NCBI GenBank assembly: GCA_036245805.1
Contig: BTRK01000002.1
Span: forward strand, 12,334,689-12,398,688
Length of the DNA stretch: 64,000 bases
Direction: 5' to 3'
Source: Pristionchus mayeri
Lineage: Eukaryota > Nematoda > Chromadorea > Rhabditida > Neodiplogasteridae
Under the pieces are notes generated by a model. The model was not told the origin of the DNA. It searched no databases and saw only the letters and a program-made list of their open reading frames with translations. A program made the translations under genes and the position numbers. Position 1 is the stretch's first letter. Each line of letters begins with the position of its first letter. Positions 23,863 through 35,571 of this stretch are shown here, piece after piece.

Positions 23863-25098
23863 TTGGGGTGTCCGGAAAGTTCGTATAATTTTTTGTTTTT
23901 ATTTTTTATTCAATGCTTTACAATTCTCAGTGACCAATGTATGCCCCCTTCTTTCTCACTACCTCCCTCCAGCGATTGGGCAGGGTCTCGATTCCTCTCT
24001 TCCAGAATGCGGGTTTCTTCGAGACCGCCCAGTTCACGAAAGCCCTCACAACTTCATCTCGATTCTTGAACTTCTTTCCTTTGCAGAAGTCAGAGAGAGA
24101 GAGCGGAAGCAGTGGTAGTCGCATGGGGAGAGATCCGGGGAATACGGTGGATGGGGAATCCTCTCGATCTTCAGCTCGTCCATTTTCTTCTGGGTCATCT
24201 TCGCTCGATGTGGGCGAGCATTGTCCATCAGAAGAAGAATTTTGCCCTGGTTCAGGAGTCTGGGAGGGACTCTGATCGCGACATCTTCCAGTTGTTCAGA
24301 GAAGAGGTCGGCATTGATGCTGGTGCCAGGGGCGAGGATCTCCCAGTAGATGGGACCGAGCACTGAGAAGAAGAAGCAGAGGAGTTCCTTCTTTCCGTGC
24401 TCTTCCTTCTTCGGGACGGGCGTGGGCTTCTCATCTGCATCCACCCATTGCAGTCTCCTCATCGTACGTGATCCACTTCTCATCTGTAGCGATGATGGAA
24501 TTGACCCATCGAAGATTGGATCTACGATGGAGTAATTCCCGACAGACTTGAACACGATTTTTCAGCTGTTCGGGGGAGAGGTCATGGGGAATCACTTGTG
24601 GGAGTTTCGGCTTCTTCCCAGATCGATGGAGGATATCGGACACCGTTGATCTGGGAGTACCAGTATCCTTCTTCAACTCACGCACACTGGCCATGGGCTT
24701 GCGCTTCAGTATGCGGAGAACGAGAGGCTGATCGAGGGAGGGAGGGCGACCAGAGCGGGGTTGATCATCGAGACCAAACTCCCCTTTCTTGAAGCGGGAG
24801 AACCACTTATAGCAGAAGGGTATGGAGGGGACGTCAGCTCCTTCCGACTGGGCAAGGGCAGAGTGGGCCTCCTTCACGGATCGGCCAAGACGGTAGTAAT
24901 GAAGTAAAACTGCTCGGAGGTAGAGATGGGAGTCCATCACAAGAATCAATGTAGCAACTAGGAGACTGATTAAATCCTCTCACTACTCAACGTCAGAATG
25001 ATGCAATATATTGTTGACAAACAGATTGCGCAATCACTGCATTTGATCGCGAACTGACTTTTTTCCGAAGCATTATACGAACTTTCCGGACACCCCAA
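23863..25098 (-). mobile_element. Full-length mariner with frameshifted transposase
   Basis: Ends TTGGGGTGTCCGGAAAGTTC and its mirror, TA at 23861-23862 and 25099-25100; 1236 bp. The minus-strand transposase (about 24937 to 23927) has the helix-turn-helix part (SVKEAHSALAQ ... WFSRFKKGEFGLDD), a TDEKW motif for the first Asp, LLMDNARPH for the second and YSPDLSPCDYH for the third, i.e. a DD34D mariner. Two breaks: about one base near 24445 (before RLQWVDADEK) and two extra bases in an AG run near 24100 (LSDFCKGKK in the 17639 copy). Not functional as read. Confidence 0.9.
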
Positions 25099-25163
25099 TA
25101 TATAACGCAAATTGTGATCCTTTTTACAATGCAATGTTTGGGTACAAAAATATGAAAATATCA

Positions 25164-26419
25164 GGTTGGTCATAAAGTTTTGCGCGATTTTGACTAAGGT
25201 GCTTTGTGGCATCTACAATCGTTCATTGTTATCCAATCAACTTAGATCTTTTTGTGGTAGATAGGGGCTGTTATACTCTCTTTAGCGCACACTATCATAG
25301 ATCTGTCCGATCAAGGGAAAGAATACGGTGATTCACCAAACTTCATGTGGTTGATCAACGACCTGACTATTCAAAGGATTAGATTTTCATTTAGAACGGA
25401 GACAGGACCCAATCTAAACCACATTAGTAAAGTATGATGGGCATATATCGTACTGGTGATGTTGAGACTCATATGCTACAAAGGGCCTATTAGAAATAGC
25501 GCGTAAATCGTTTTTGGGTTTTCACTACACTTGTCAAGATAAGTTTTGGAGTACTATATCTATGCCGACAGATCTTGAGATTTCAATTATTCATGAATGT
25601 GAAATACTTTACTAGTACAAGTCATTATTTCCTTTGGGAGTGAGTGGGGATCTACATTTCCGAACAGGGTTCTTCGGATTTTAGATGTCTAATTTAGAAC
25701 ATCGAAATACATACTTTATGCGTTTCTGTGCTAGCCATGTGGTTTGGAAGGCGGAACTTTTCTGTTTAAATTAATGAACAACCCTTGCCCTATCACTCAT
25801 TATTTAGGAATATTGTGGAGTTCGCTACTTTTTCTATGGTGAGCCCTGCTTGAAGACACTCCATATCAAGTTTTTCGACGTTTTCATTGAAAATAATTGA
25901 GGTACAAATGTCACTTTTTTAGATGAGAGAGATAACTGGGCTCTTAAATATTGATGTGATAGAAAACCGAGTAAGTAATGATGACAGCGCCCATAGGTAG
26001 AGGTCATCCTCGTCAATCCTTGAAACAGGTGATTTGTTCGAAAGAACTTTGGTTTTTCTAATTGTCCGTGATTCATTGACCGGTACGAAGCCTATAACGA
26101 ATTCAGCAGCTCGCTCTTTTTGATACTAGGTAGTGCACGCCGAGTGCTATTTAATACACTTTGTGAGCCTCCATCTAAAAAATTCTCTGCGAAGAACAGC
26201 AACTTTAAATAAAATATTAATTTTTCTGAAATATTCAAAGTTACGCAGACCTTGATTTCTCGAATAGTAGAGATGATCACACTAGTTCAACGATAAAATG
26301 CTAAAGGTCGAACATGTCCCTATATATCGACATCAGGACTACAAGTGGCCATTTGAGCAAAATAAACTATACGAACTCAAAGTTGGGATCCAAAATCGCG
26401 CAAAACTTTATGACCAACC
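25164..26419. mobile_element. Non-autonomous mariner-like element
   Basis: Ends GGTTGGTCATAAAGTTTTGC and GCAAAACTTTATGACCAACC followed by TA; 1256 bp. Starts 65 bases after the mariner at 23863. No transposase frame. Confidence 0.8.
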
Positions 26420-26807
26420 TAATACTTGATTCAAGTATGCGTTTCCTTGCGCATCTCGCCCAAATTCAAGATAACCTTTCCACGCTTACCTTTCCAGGCC
26501 AAATTATTATGAGATGGTATAATGATCTAAATATTCACTTTAAATAACTAAATGTGGCACTTCAGCACGCTTATAAAAATGGTTTCCCCGTTCCATGGGG
26601 CAGATCCAGTTCCTTGGGTCATTTTTTTTCGATTTTACAACAAATTACCATACCTCAGATTGATATTGAATTTTTGACCGATTTATATTTTTTTAGAAAA
26701 TTGCCTGAAATTGCACTAATTTTCTGTTTATATAATGATATCCGATCATGCTACGTTGGATATTTCATTTTATTGTTTTGCATAAATCACGTAATGAAAT
26801 CAAGTTG
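26420..26807. other. Interval with a short repeat remnant
   Basis: 26590-26630 contains CCAGTTCCTTGGGTCAT, a string shared with the repeat block at about 33330-33530. Otherwise nothing is recognised before the B3 promoter. Confidence 0.4.
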
Positions 26808-28955
26808 TTGACAATGGTCAATCTGCGTAATTGAATTATCTAATTGTTATTTTCGTCCTCACGCTCGTGCGTCCATTCATTACTCCTCTTCTCCCTCTCT
26901 TCGAGAGGTCATCGCGTGATTTCGACCTAGTGACGGTGGGGGAATTTTTAACATATTTTCCGACATTTTCCATCGGTGGGATATTTGTGAATGTTGTTTT
27001 GAACAATAATAAAGAACATTGATGGCAGGGAAAATTGTATAATAATATAACACCAACTTCACAAATAATAATCAAGATTATCGTCCTTATCGACGTGCTC
27101 ATCGTCGGTGTTGGGGGCATCGTCTTGCTCGGGATGATGGTCTACAAGGTCAGACTGCTCGTGCAGATAAAGAAGGTAAAAGAAGCAACACGCAAAGCTA
27201 GAGAAGCAGCCGCACTTGACGAGTACCACAGGTTAGTTCACTTTTGAGTTTCAGTCATCGATTCTGTCTTCTCCGGCATCTGCCTCTCGCAATCTAGACC
27301 AATGAGATGTGCTGTTTCCCAAAAACGGGAAAAAAACTCAATTCTAAATTTGATTAATTAGCAAAGTAAAATTTATTAGCTGAATTAATAATGCCTTCAG
27401 GATGTGTGAGGAGATGCTCGACGAGTGCCCCGCAGGCACATTCCGAAAGTCGCTGCCACTCACAAAGATGGTACAGTACCGGACAAAAGTTTGGCCGCAA
27501 ATTTCAAACTGTCTTAACTTTCTTCAATGATGAGATATTGCTTCATTCTTTGGACTGATCGGTAGGTAAACCATACGAGAATATAGCACTATGGCGTACG
27601 TAGAAATGCATTCGAAGCGCTAAAATCAGTGTGCAATCTTCGATTGTAAGGTCAGAAAAAATAATTGTAGGGTCTACCGATTTTTTCTAGCTTACCCCAC
27701 TTCATGTGGAGGGAGTACAACCACTGTTATGTAGAATCCACCATCAAACTTGTTGAACGCATTTCGCAATCTGTGGGAAAACTATTTCGAAATCACCTCG
27801 AAATTTTCGTAAAAATTATATATCTTCGTTCTCCGTTGAGCTACGGGCCTCAAATTTCCTCAAATTTAATATACAGTAGTGATGAGCAAATATTGTGCCA
27901 AATCTGAGGCAGCTCGGGCACTCCATTCGAAAAATCGAAAAATTGTGGACCCAAATGTTGGCCTATAGTCGGCTTTCTAAATGCGTGCACCTTAAAGTCT
28001 GAATTCTTGCCAAGTTGTGGAGAATCTATCATTGTTCATGTGCGTGAAGTTGCGAAGTCAGATCTTTCCATTGACGGATTTTACTGTTCATGGGCTGAAG
28101 AGAATTAGAGGCCTGGAGATAGTGAAATGTGATGTGATGCAAAAATGAACCTTCTCAGATTCTCATAAAATTTTGCCAAAAATATTGTCTCGCCGAGTTA
28201 TTCACAATTCTACTTTAACCAGAGTGATTAGACTGCTAATTCTGCAGAGAGAAGAGATTCTCGTCCAAATCTCCCCGCATTTGCTCATTCCGAGCCCTCT
28301 GACACTCTTCATTTTACGAAATGTAAAATCCGTCAATGGAAAGATCTGACTTCGCAACTTCATACACATGAACATTGATAGATTCTCCACAACTTGGCAA
28401 GAATTGAGACTTTAAGGTGCACGCATTTAGAAAGCCGACTATAGGTCAAAATTTGGGTCCACGATTTTTCGATTTTTCGAATGGAGTGTCCGAGCTGTCT
28501 CAGATTTGGCACAATATTTGCCCATCACTGCTGTATATTACCTACCAAATTTGAGGCCCGTAGCTCAACGGAGAACGAAGATATATAATTTTTACGAAAA
28601 TTTCGAGGTGATTTCAAAATAGTTTTCCCAGCGATTGCGAAATGCGTTCAACAAGTTTGATGGTGGATTCTACATAACAGTGGTTGTACTTCCTCCACAT
28701 GAAGTGGGGTAAGCTAGAAAAAATCGGTAGACCCTACAATTATTTTTTCTGACCTTACAATCGAAGATTGCACACTGATTTTAGCGCTTCGAATGCATTT
28801 CTACGTACGCCATAGTCCAATCAGTCCAAAGAATTCCGATCAGTCCAAAGAATGAATCAATTTCTCATCATTGAATAAAGTTACGACAGTGAAATTTGCG
28901 GCCAAACTTTTGTCCGGTACTGTAATTGAGTGTAGTGCGCCCAAGATATCGAGAG
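26808..28955 (+). pseudogene. B3: start lost, frameshift, foldback at the stop
   Basis: Promoter remains at 26808-26925, but where B4 has CGATGGAAGATCTCGTCATG this copy has CGACCTAGTGACG, so the start codon is deleted. TM exon 27077-27231: IIVLIDVLIVGVGGIVLLGM, then KVRLLVQIKKVKEATRKARE, good donor. Exon 3 starts at 27401 (MCEEMLDECPAGTF); one G is missing against B4 (AAGTCGCTG for AAGGTCGCTG), which shifts the frame. The foldback at 27474-28922 is inserted at its end, so reading runs into transposon sequence. The 3' flank motif follows at about 28940. Confidence 0.75.
27474..28922. mobile_element. Tc1-like foldback FB3 (complete)
   Basis: TA then CAGTACCGGACAAAAGTTTG at the left; mirror CAAACTTTTGTCCGGTACTG then TA at the right. 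The arms, about 650-700 bp each, are inverted copies; centre near 28170. CAGT ends and TA duplication fit Tc1-like elements. A small local duplication (CAGTCCAAAGAAT twice) is at 28816-28855. Confidence 0.85.
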
Positions 28956-29142
28956 CGAAAACAAATTCGATAGAAGCTTTGAATAAATGTTTTCCATTTT
29001 ACAACAGACTGTTATGTAAAGTGCACAACAACGATGATTTGAGCAAGTCGATGCTTCTTAACAGACTTGATCTACTTCAATGTTATTTATCTGTTGGCGT
29101 AGTTTAGAGATTGCATTGATCTTACTTGTAATCACTCACCAA

Positions 29143-29270
29143 TAATTCACGACAAATACGTGACAATTCGGAAATGAATTTCAATTAATTGATTGTCTCC
29201 TCTCCCCCATTCATTCCCACTGTTTGCCTTCCCTTCGAGTGCTCATCGCTCTTCAATGAACGACGACACC
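29143..29270 (+). promoter_or_regulatory. Class I promoter with first exon, separated from its TM exon
   Basis: Distal motif (ACGTGACAATTCGG) and proximal block lead to ATG at 29256 (MNDDT, donor GTAGTT). No further exon follows until the TM exon remnant at 31167, beyond 1.9 kb of repeats. Confidence 0.65.
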
Positions 29271-29389
29271 GTAGTTTTCATCTTTTCAGTGATATGAAAG
29301 TCATAAAATTTAATCTATATTTTATTTTTAAATTTTAATTTAAAAATTTAGGACAGTAAGATAATTTAGTTTCAATTTGTATTGAACAA

Positions 29390-31165
29390 ACTAGTGGGCA
29401 ACTATGCCTCTTTTAAAGTTCCCTGAATATTTAGAAAATAATCCCATTTGGATGCTGCAAATGCCTGCAAAATCATGGTGATCACGCTTTTTTGCATCCA
29501 TCCGCAGATAAAATCATGAATCTGACCCAACATATGACCCAGCGCACTGGTATACGGTTGGCTTTGGTTACTGTAGTAGTACGATATCGATGATTTCCAT
29601 CTATCCTCCGATGAAATCATGAGTATGACACACCATCTGACCCAATGCACAATGGGTTACGGTATGCACAGACTCACAGACACCTATTTTTTGGTCGTAA
29701 AAAGTTTTCTTCTGGAAATTTTTGAAATCTTTTACGTGTAATGATCTTGTATTTTAAATGCACACAAACCAACAAAATCTGATTCGAATCGAAAGCGCCA
29801 GTCAAAAAAGCTTTCAGTTTATTGTAAATGTTGCAACTAGTGGGCAACTACGCCCATCTCAACATGACTGTATTCAAGGAAGAAGTGTAAAACCACTTCT
29901 TCCTATTGACTGTAAAAATGCCTGCAAAATCGCGGACATAAAGCGGCGTCTGACCCAACGCTAGAGCGTACGGCTTAGAATCGACATCGACGTGATGCAT
30001 TGATTCAACAACAAAATCATGAATCTGATCCATCATATGACACAGTGCCACGAGACACGATATGTTTTGGTTTCTGTTGGATTTTAGTATTTTAGTTTTG
30101 CAACCATCCTCCGATGAAATCATGAATCTGACCCAACGTCTGACCCAGCGAACTGGGTTACGGTAGGCACCGCTTACTGTAGTAGTACGGTATCGATGAT
30201 TTCCATCTATCCTCCGATGAAATCATGAGTCTGACACAAGATCTGCCCCAACGCTACACCCAGGTTACGGTACGCACGCGGGCAGACGAACACCTATTTT
30301 TTGCCCGTAAAATTCTTTTGCGTGTAATGATCTTGTATTTCGGATGGGGACATACTATCAAAATCTCATTGGAATCGAAAGCGCCAGACGAAAAAGCTTT
30401 CAGTTTATGGTAAGGTATGCAACTAGCGGGGAACTACGTTCTGTTACACGCATACAACTAAGTTTTATAGGCTTAAAATAACGGACTCATGACTTGGACA
30501 CAAGTCTTTCAGTGTGAAAAAATCTTAATCATATGTATGACCCAGCGAATATTATCTGACCCAGGACGAATTTTGACCTACCGTAATCACAAATTATTTT
30601 TCCCATCATTCCCAGGCTTCTCAAAGCTTGGCAAAACGATTTTACGGCGGCGGGAATCGAACCCCCAACTTTGTGTTTGTGAGCCAATCCTGTTAGCCAC
30701 TCGGCCAGGATAAAATTACAAAAGTATATCCTAAAATTTTTAAATAATAGGACGGCCATTATTTACCAAAGACATAATTTAATTATCGCGTTTTTGGAAA
30801 AGTCATGAAGTCGCTCCAAAAAATATTAGTTGACCAACCGGACTTTTGCGGTTTACGGTGATCGATCGATCCAAGTTTTGGGGAATATGCTTAGGCCGGC
30901 AAAACAAGTTGCACGGCAATTTCAGCTTGCGGAAATATTGCCTAGTTTTGGAGAAAATCACGTCACCTGGACACGGACAGAATCATGCATGTTTTTTTGG
31001 CCTCCTGAAAAATTTCCCAAGGGGACCAAAGCTGCACTTGTTCCTAATGGGCAAGTGCCCCGTTGCCGCTCCCAGCGTCCCCACTCCCACGCCCTCACAA
31101 ACCCTCCAGCAAAAAAGCTTACGGGTTACTGGTAATATAGCAACTCATCCAAATATTTGCTACAA
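29390..31165. repeat. Degenerate repeat block, CTGACCCAACG units
   Basis: Units of roughly 100-170 bp recur: GATGAAATCATGAATCTGAC, CCAACGTCTGACCCAGCG, a GTTACGGTA string, then CACCTATTTTTTG-GTCGTAAAA and AATCGAAAGCGCCAG. Unit starts are near 29510, 29600, 30010, 30110 and 30205. The same units occur at 42180-42800 and, in part, at 33300-33560. No coding content. Confidence 0.75.
30641..30712 (-). other. tRNA-like sequence with pol III A and B boxes
   Basis: The minus strand reads TGGCCGAGTGGCTAACAGG (A box) and 30 bases later GGGGGTTCGATTCCCG (B box), at tRNA spacing. The acceptor ends do not pair, so it is not a working tRNA; a tRNA pseudogene or tRNA-derived SINE head is more likely. Confidence 0.5.
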
Positions 31166-31166
31166 G

Positions 31167-31260
31167 GACTTTGTATCATCGGTGGGTGGTATTTGCTTCT
31201 TAGGACTCTTTCTCGTTGAAAGCCCGTTCATTTACAAATACTGGTACTTAAAGTACCCTT
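31167..31260 (+). pseudogene. Remnant TM exon of a C-type gene
   Basis: After acceptor ACAAG: DFVSSVGGICFLGLFLVESP, then FIYKYWYLK, matching the A4/C3 TM exon (PPFIYMWWKKKQQ). The basic tail and donor are lost. Probably the second exon of the gene whose first exon is at 29256. Confidence 0.6.
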
Positions 31261-31530
31261 CCACACGAAGTTTTTTTCGAATTCGCTCCAAATAATTTAT
31301 GATCCGCAATTTCGAGCGAGCAATTTCAGAAAAAATTACAGTATCATACAGTATATCGATTATCAGTCGGCTGCTGCACAAAATATGTATTTTCGGGTCA
31401 TGTTCGATAATTGTGTCATGGTAGGTCAAGACTAAGTACCGTACCCGATGGTACAGTACCCCACGATACCGTATGACGCTACCGTAACCCAGAATATCGT
31501 GAACTAACTGTATTTTGAAAAAGTCAATAT

Positions 31531-33040
31531 CAGTGCGTTCGCCTAAGACTCACACCCCCACCGGTACAGCGAAAAACCGCCGCCTGAGATAATCATAAGT
31601 TCTGATAGCCCTAAGGGTTCTGCATCGATTTACGTTTTTGTCACCTTCCAATTAGTCTCACATCAGTTGCATAATTATGGTCACCCAATGTTTGACCGAA
31701 ACATAATTCCTTTGTATGCTGTGCCGCGGAGATTGTTTCGATTTCCTCGAAAACGTGGACATGCTGCATCCGCCTATGATGTGCGTTTATAGAAATTCGG
31801 AGTTTCAATTTTTCGTGAAAATTTGAATAATTTCTTTCTCGGAAAATTGGCCGAACACATAGCTGGATTGCTGATATGTTGCGAATATTGGTGCTACAGA
31901 TTTTTCAATTTTTTTGAGATTTTTAAAATATCAAACTTAAGGGTTATAGTCTAAAACTAAAAATTTCATTTAGAGGGAACTCCATCATTCCGACCCACTC
32001 ACTTCACTCGAGCGGTCAAAAATGGCCATTCTTTTCTATAATCATTCTTGTACAATTCCAGAACGAGTTTCGTTATCTGTCCTGTTGGTGTAGTGGCTAA
32101 AGCATCTACCCCTTTTGGAAGTAGCGTGTTCGAATTCGCTTTTCTTGAGTAAATTGTTGCTCATTTTTCTTATTAAAATATCAGAGTTTTAGAGCGGAGT
32201 TTCTTTCCAGCCGGATGAAAATGCATAGTACATTATCTCTAAAGCATAACACATATCATAAATCATCTCAGCGACAAATGAAGCTTTTTTTGGTCAGGAT
32301 GTTCTTTAGAGTCAAATAGAGTGTTACAATATTTTCAGGGTGGAAAAAAATTCCGCTCTAAAACTCTGATATTTTAATAAAGAAAAAAATGAGCAAAAAT
32401 TAACTCAAGAAAAGCGAATTCGAACACGCTACTTCCAAAAATGGGGTAGATGCTTTAGCCACTACACCAAGAGGACAGATAACGAAACTCATTCTGGAAT
32501 TGTACAAGAATGATTATAAAAATGGCCATTTTTGACCGCTCGAGTGAAGTGAGTGGGTCGGAATGATGGAGTTCCCTCTAAATGAATTTTGTAGTTTTTA
32601 GACTATAACCCCTAAGTTTGACATTTTAAAAATCTCAAAAAAATTTGAAAAATCTGTAGCACCAATATTCACAACATATCAAAAATCCAGCTATGTGTTC
32701 GGCCAATTTTCCGAGAAAAAATATGCAAACTTTCACGAAAAATTAAAACTCCGAATTTCTATAAACGGACATCATAGGCGGATGCAGCATGTCGAGAAGG
32801 GTCTAGTTCCACGTTTTCGAGGAAATCGGAACAGTCTCCGCGGCACAGCATACAAAGGAATTATGTTTCGGTCAAACATTGGGTGACCATAATTATGCAA
32901 ATGAGATTAATTGGAACGTGACAAAAACGTAAATCGATGCAGGACCCTTAGGGCTATCAGAACCTATGATTATCTCAGGCGGCGGTTTTTCGCTGTACCG
33001 GAATCTCCAAGAAGTGTGCGAACCTTACGCGAACGCACTG
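31531..33040. mobile_element. Foldback FB4 with tRNA-like segment in each arm
   Basis: Left end CAGTGCGTTCGCCTAAG, right end CTTACGCGAACGCACTG; the arms mirror each other over about 700 bp, centre near 32290. At 32078-32145 the left arm holds TTGGTGTAGTGGCTAAAGCA and GTGTTCGAATTCGC at tRNA A/B-box spacing; the right arm has the inverse near 32415-32490. It interrupts the TACGGTA-rich repeat. Confidence 0.8.
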
Positions 33041-33059
33041 ATGTAGCGTACCTAATTTA

Positions 33060-33830
33060 TCATAAGGTACCCATACCGTAACCTAGTGTACAGTACCCCT
33101 TGCTACCGTAATCCACATCACTGCGGTCAATCGTAAACTGACTTTTATCCAAAATGTTTTCCATTGAGTTGATTATTGCTCTGTACCGTATCCAATCGAT
33201 TTTACGGTACCTCCAGATACCGTATATCACTACCGCAACCCATATTATCGCAAACTAAATTTATTTTTAAAAAATCCTGGTACCGTGTGCAATCGATTAT
33301 GCAGAATCTAAGTAACTACCGTAACCCAGTTCCTTGGGTCATATCATGGTCCTTGGGTCAAACATGATTCTAAATATTTCAAAGATTTTTCTAAAAATCC
33401 AAAATCGATCTTATAATTATTTTAAAGTATCCTACCGTATATTATTATTGTTCATTTTATGATCAATTTTGGATTTTTTAGAAAAATATTTGAAATATTT
33501 AGAAAAATGTTTGACCCAAGGAACTGGATCTGACCCAATGAACTTGCTTACGGTAGTTACTTGGATACTGTAGAATTGATTAAGCACGATAACAAGACTT
33601 TTTTTAAAAGTTCGTTTTATTATGGGTTACGGTAGCGGTATACGGTATCTGGGGGTACTGTAGGATCGATTGGGCACGGTACAGAGCAAGAATCAACTCA
33701 ATGGAAAACATTTTGGAAAAAAAAGTCAGTTTAAGATTGACCGCAGTGGTAAGGATTACCGTAGCAAGGGGTACTGTACACTGGATTACGGTATGGGTAT
33801 TGAAGATCCGATACGTGTAATATTTCACAT
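33060..33830. repeat. TACGGTA-rich inverted repeat
   Basis: Two arms of about 350 bp face each other around 33430. GTGTACAGTACCCCTTGCTA is on the left and its inverse near 33760, with many ACCGTA/TACGGT strings. 31430-31530 holds another piece of the same repeat, so FB4 was inserted into this family. Confidence 0.7.
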
Positions 33831-33854
33831 GATTTTTGCATAAATGCACTAATC

Positions 33855-33982
33855 GGGTCAACTTTTTGACAATGGTCAATTTGCGTAATTGAATTATCTA
33901 GTTGTTATTTTCGTCCTTCCGCACGTTCGTTCGTTCATTCCTCCTCTTTTCCCTCGCTCCGAGTGGTCACCACGTGATTTCG
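33855..33982 (+). promoter_or_regulatory. Class II promoter (example, B4)
   Basis: Distal part TTTTTGACAATGGTCAATTT, GCGTAATTGAATTATC; then TTCGTTCATTCCTCC and the shared CTCCGAGTGGTCA; ATG follows 20 bases later, after CGTGATTTCG. The distal part differs from class I genes, the proximal part is shared. B1, B2 and B3 carry this class. Confidence 0.65.
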
Positions 33983-34417
33983 ATGGAAGATCTCGTCATG
34001 GTGGGGAATTTTTAACTCATTTTCTGACATTTTCCATCATTGCGATATTTGTGTATGCTGTTTTTAACAATAATAAAATCCATTGATAACAGAGAAAAAT
34101 ATAGATTAATAATAGCATCAACTTCACAAATATTATTTGAGGTTATCACCCTTAGCATCATGTGTCTCGGCGGAGTACTGGGCCTCGGCGTACTCGGGTT
34201 GATGCTACTCAACCTCAGAGATCTCGTGAAGACGAAGAAGAGAGAAATGGCAGCACGCGAAGCAAGAAAAGCAGAGATCCGAGAAGAGACGAAAAGGTTT
34301 GTTCACTTTTAAGTTTCAGCCAAGAATGTTTGCAGAATGTGGGCGTATATGTGTGACGACATTCCCGTCGGCACACTCCCAACGAAGGTCGCTGTCACTC
34401 CCAAAGATGACAAATAG
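33983..34417 (+). CDS. B4: intact short single-TM protein
   Basis: Exons 33983-34000, 34142-34296, 34336-34417; 84 residues in phase. MEDLVM, then VITLSIMCLGGVLGLGVLGL, MLLNLRDLVKTKKREMAARE, a highly charged helix, then RMWAYMCDDIPVGTLPTK and VAVTPKDDK. Intron 2 is only 39 nt (34297-34335). Acceptor of exon 2 is TTTGAG, unusual but paired with a conserved exon. The TM helix is Gly-rich. Confidence 0.7.
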
Positions 34418-34722
34418 CTGTAGTGCACCCAAGATGTCGAAAGTGAATTCGATAAAAAGCTTTATTATCATTTTGTTTTTTAAGAACATTATGAAAAGTG
34501 CAAAAAAATGATGATTTGAAACAAGTCGGAGCTTCCTAGCAGACATTTTTTCTTCAAAGAGAGACGTTTGCTTAGTTTTAAAATTTATGAAATTGTGTTG
34601 ATCTTACTAAGCACTCACCAATAATTCAACGGCAAATACGTGACCATTCAATTAATTGTTTGTCTCCTCTCCCCCATTCATTCACTCACTTTGCCTTCTC
34701 TTCGAGAGGTCATCGCTCTGCA

Positions 34723-35243
34723 ATGAACGACGACACCGTGAGTTTCCATCTTTCCATTAATATGAGAGTGCCAATATATCTTTTTACGGTAACGATGAGG
34801 TTGTGATAATTGGGCCACATTCATAACTATTGCTGCTCATCTGGATAATGGGCACGAGTTCGGATGAGAACTATGACGTCACGCCACCTTTGATATATGA
34901 AAGGCGGCATGACTTCCTGGTTCTCATCCTTAGTATGCTCAATGAATCTTGACCATGATTCTAATAGTTTGGCTTGGCATCCGAGAAAGTTGAGAAAGTT
35001 TTGTTGATAAAAATTGAGAGCCGCGATGGATCAGCATATCCAGCAGTACCCAACCAGCCCACCATGGTGGCCATGGCACAGAAGGACGAGAATGGAAAGG
35101 TCAAGTATGTGATGGTGAGTGATTTACGCCAATTAACCATTTCTGGATAATTGATCAAATAAAGCATATATCAAAATCAATTATACTTCCAGGTTCCAGT
35201 GATGGATCAGCCTGTCAATCAACAGATGAACAGAGATGTCTAG
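34723..35243 (+). pseudogene. C-type copy lacking TM and spacer exons
   Basis: Promoter 34618-34722, exon 1 34723-34737 (MNDDT, good donor), then no TM exon. P exon 35019-35114 is four bases short (the YPTGPNQ part reads TACCCAACCAGCCC), breaking the frame; end exon 35193-35243 is VPVMDQPVNQQMNRDV. The missing exons are replaced by a stretch that includes a hairpin MITE at 34856-34934. Confidence 0.7.
34856..34934. repeat. Short hairpin / MITE-like inverted repeat
   Basis: GGATGAGAACTATGACGTCA faces its imperfect inverse (TGACTTCCTGGTTCTCATCC) around a short loop; about 78 bp. Confidence 0.5.
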
Positions 35244-35447
35244 CAGTCGAGCGAATAATTTGAAGCCGATAGCAGAAGTAATACTGAAGATATCGAAAGT
35301 GAAAACGAATTCGATAAATAAATTACGGATCATGATATTCGAATTTACCACAGAATCTGTTTTGCATCTAAACTACCTCACAGAACTTCTTTCTCCTAAT
35401 TATACGATTGCTTATTCTAGTTAAAATAGTGTCAATTTTATAATTAA

Positions 35448-35571
35448 CTTTGAATAATTGCACAAATAGTACGTGCAAATTGGAAATTGAACTTCTGTTA
35501 ATTGATTCCCTCCCCCTCTCCTCCATTCATTTCCTCACTTCTCCCTCTCTCCGAGTGGTCATCGCTTTGCA
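35448..35571 (+). promoter_or_regulatory. Class I promoter (example, C3)
   Basis: Order: GAATAATTGCACAAATAGTA, CGTGCAAATTGGAAATTGAA, spacer, CTCCATTCATTTCCTCACTT, CTCCCTCTCTCCGAGTGGTC, ATCGCTTTGCA, then ATG. The block ends directly at the start codon and contains no AG acceptor close to it, which argues against SL trans-splicing immediately upstream. Most A, C, F and G copies carry the same order with few changes. Confidence 0.7.

Noticed and set aside
29390..31165. CRISPR-like or true satellite array
   Set aside because: Units are degenerate, irregular in length and without spacers; the genome is eukaryotic.
32078..32145. Functional tRNA gene
   Set aside because: A and B boxes are present but the anticodon and acceptor stems do not form; it is duplicated in a foldback arm.
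34738..35018. Hidden TM exon in the C-type copy at 34723
   Set aside because: All three frames were read; no hydrophobic stretch with acceptor and IPR-type donor exists there.
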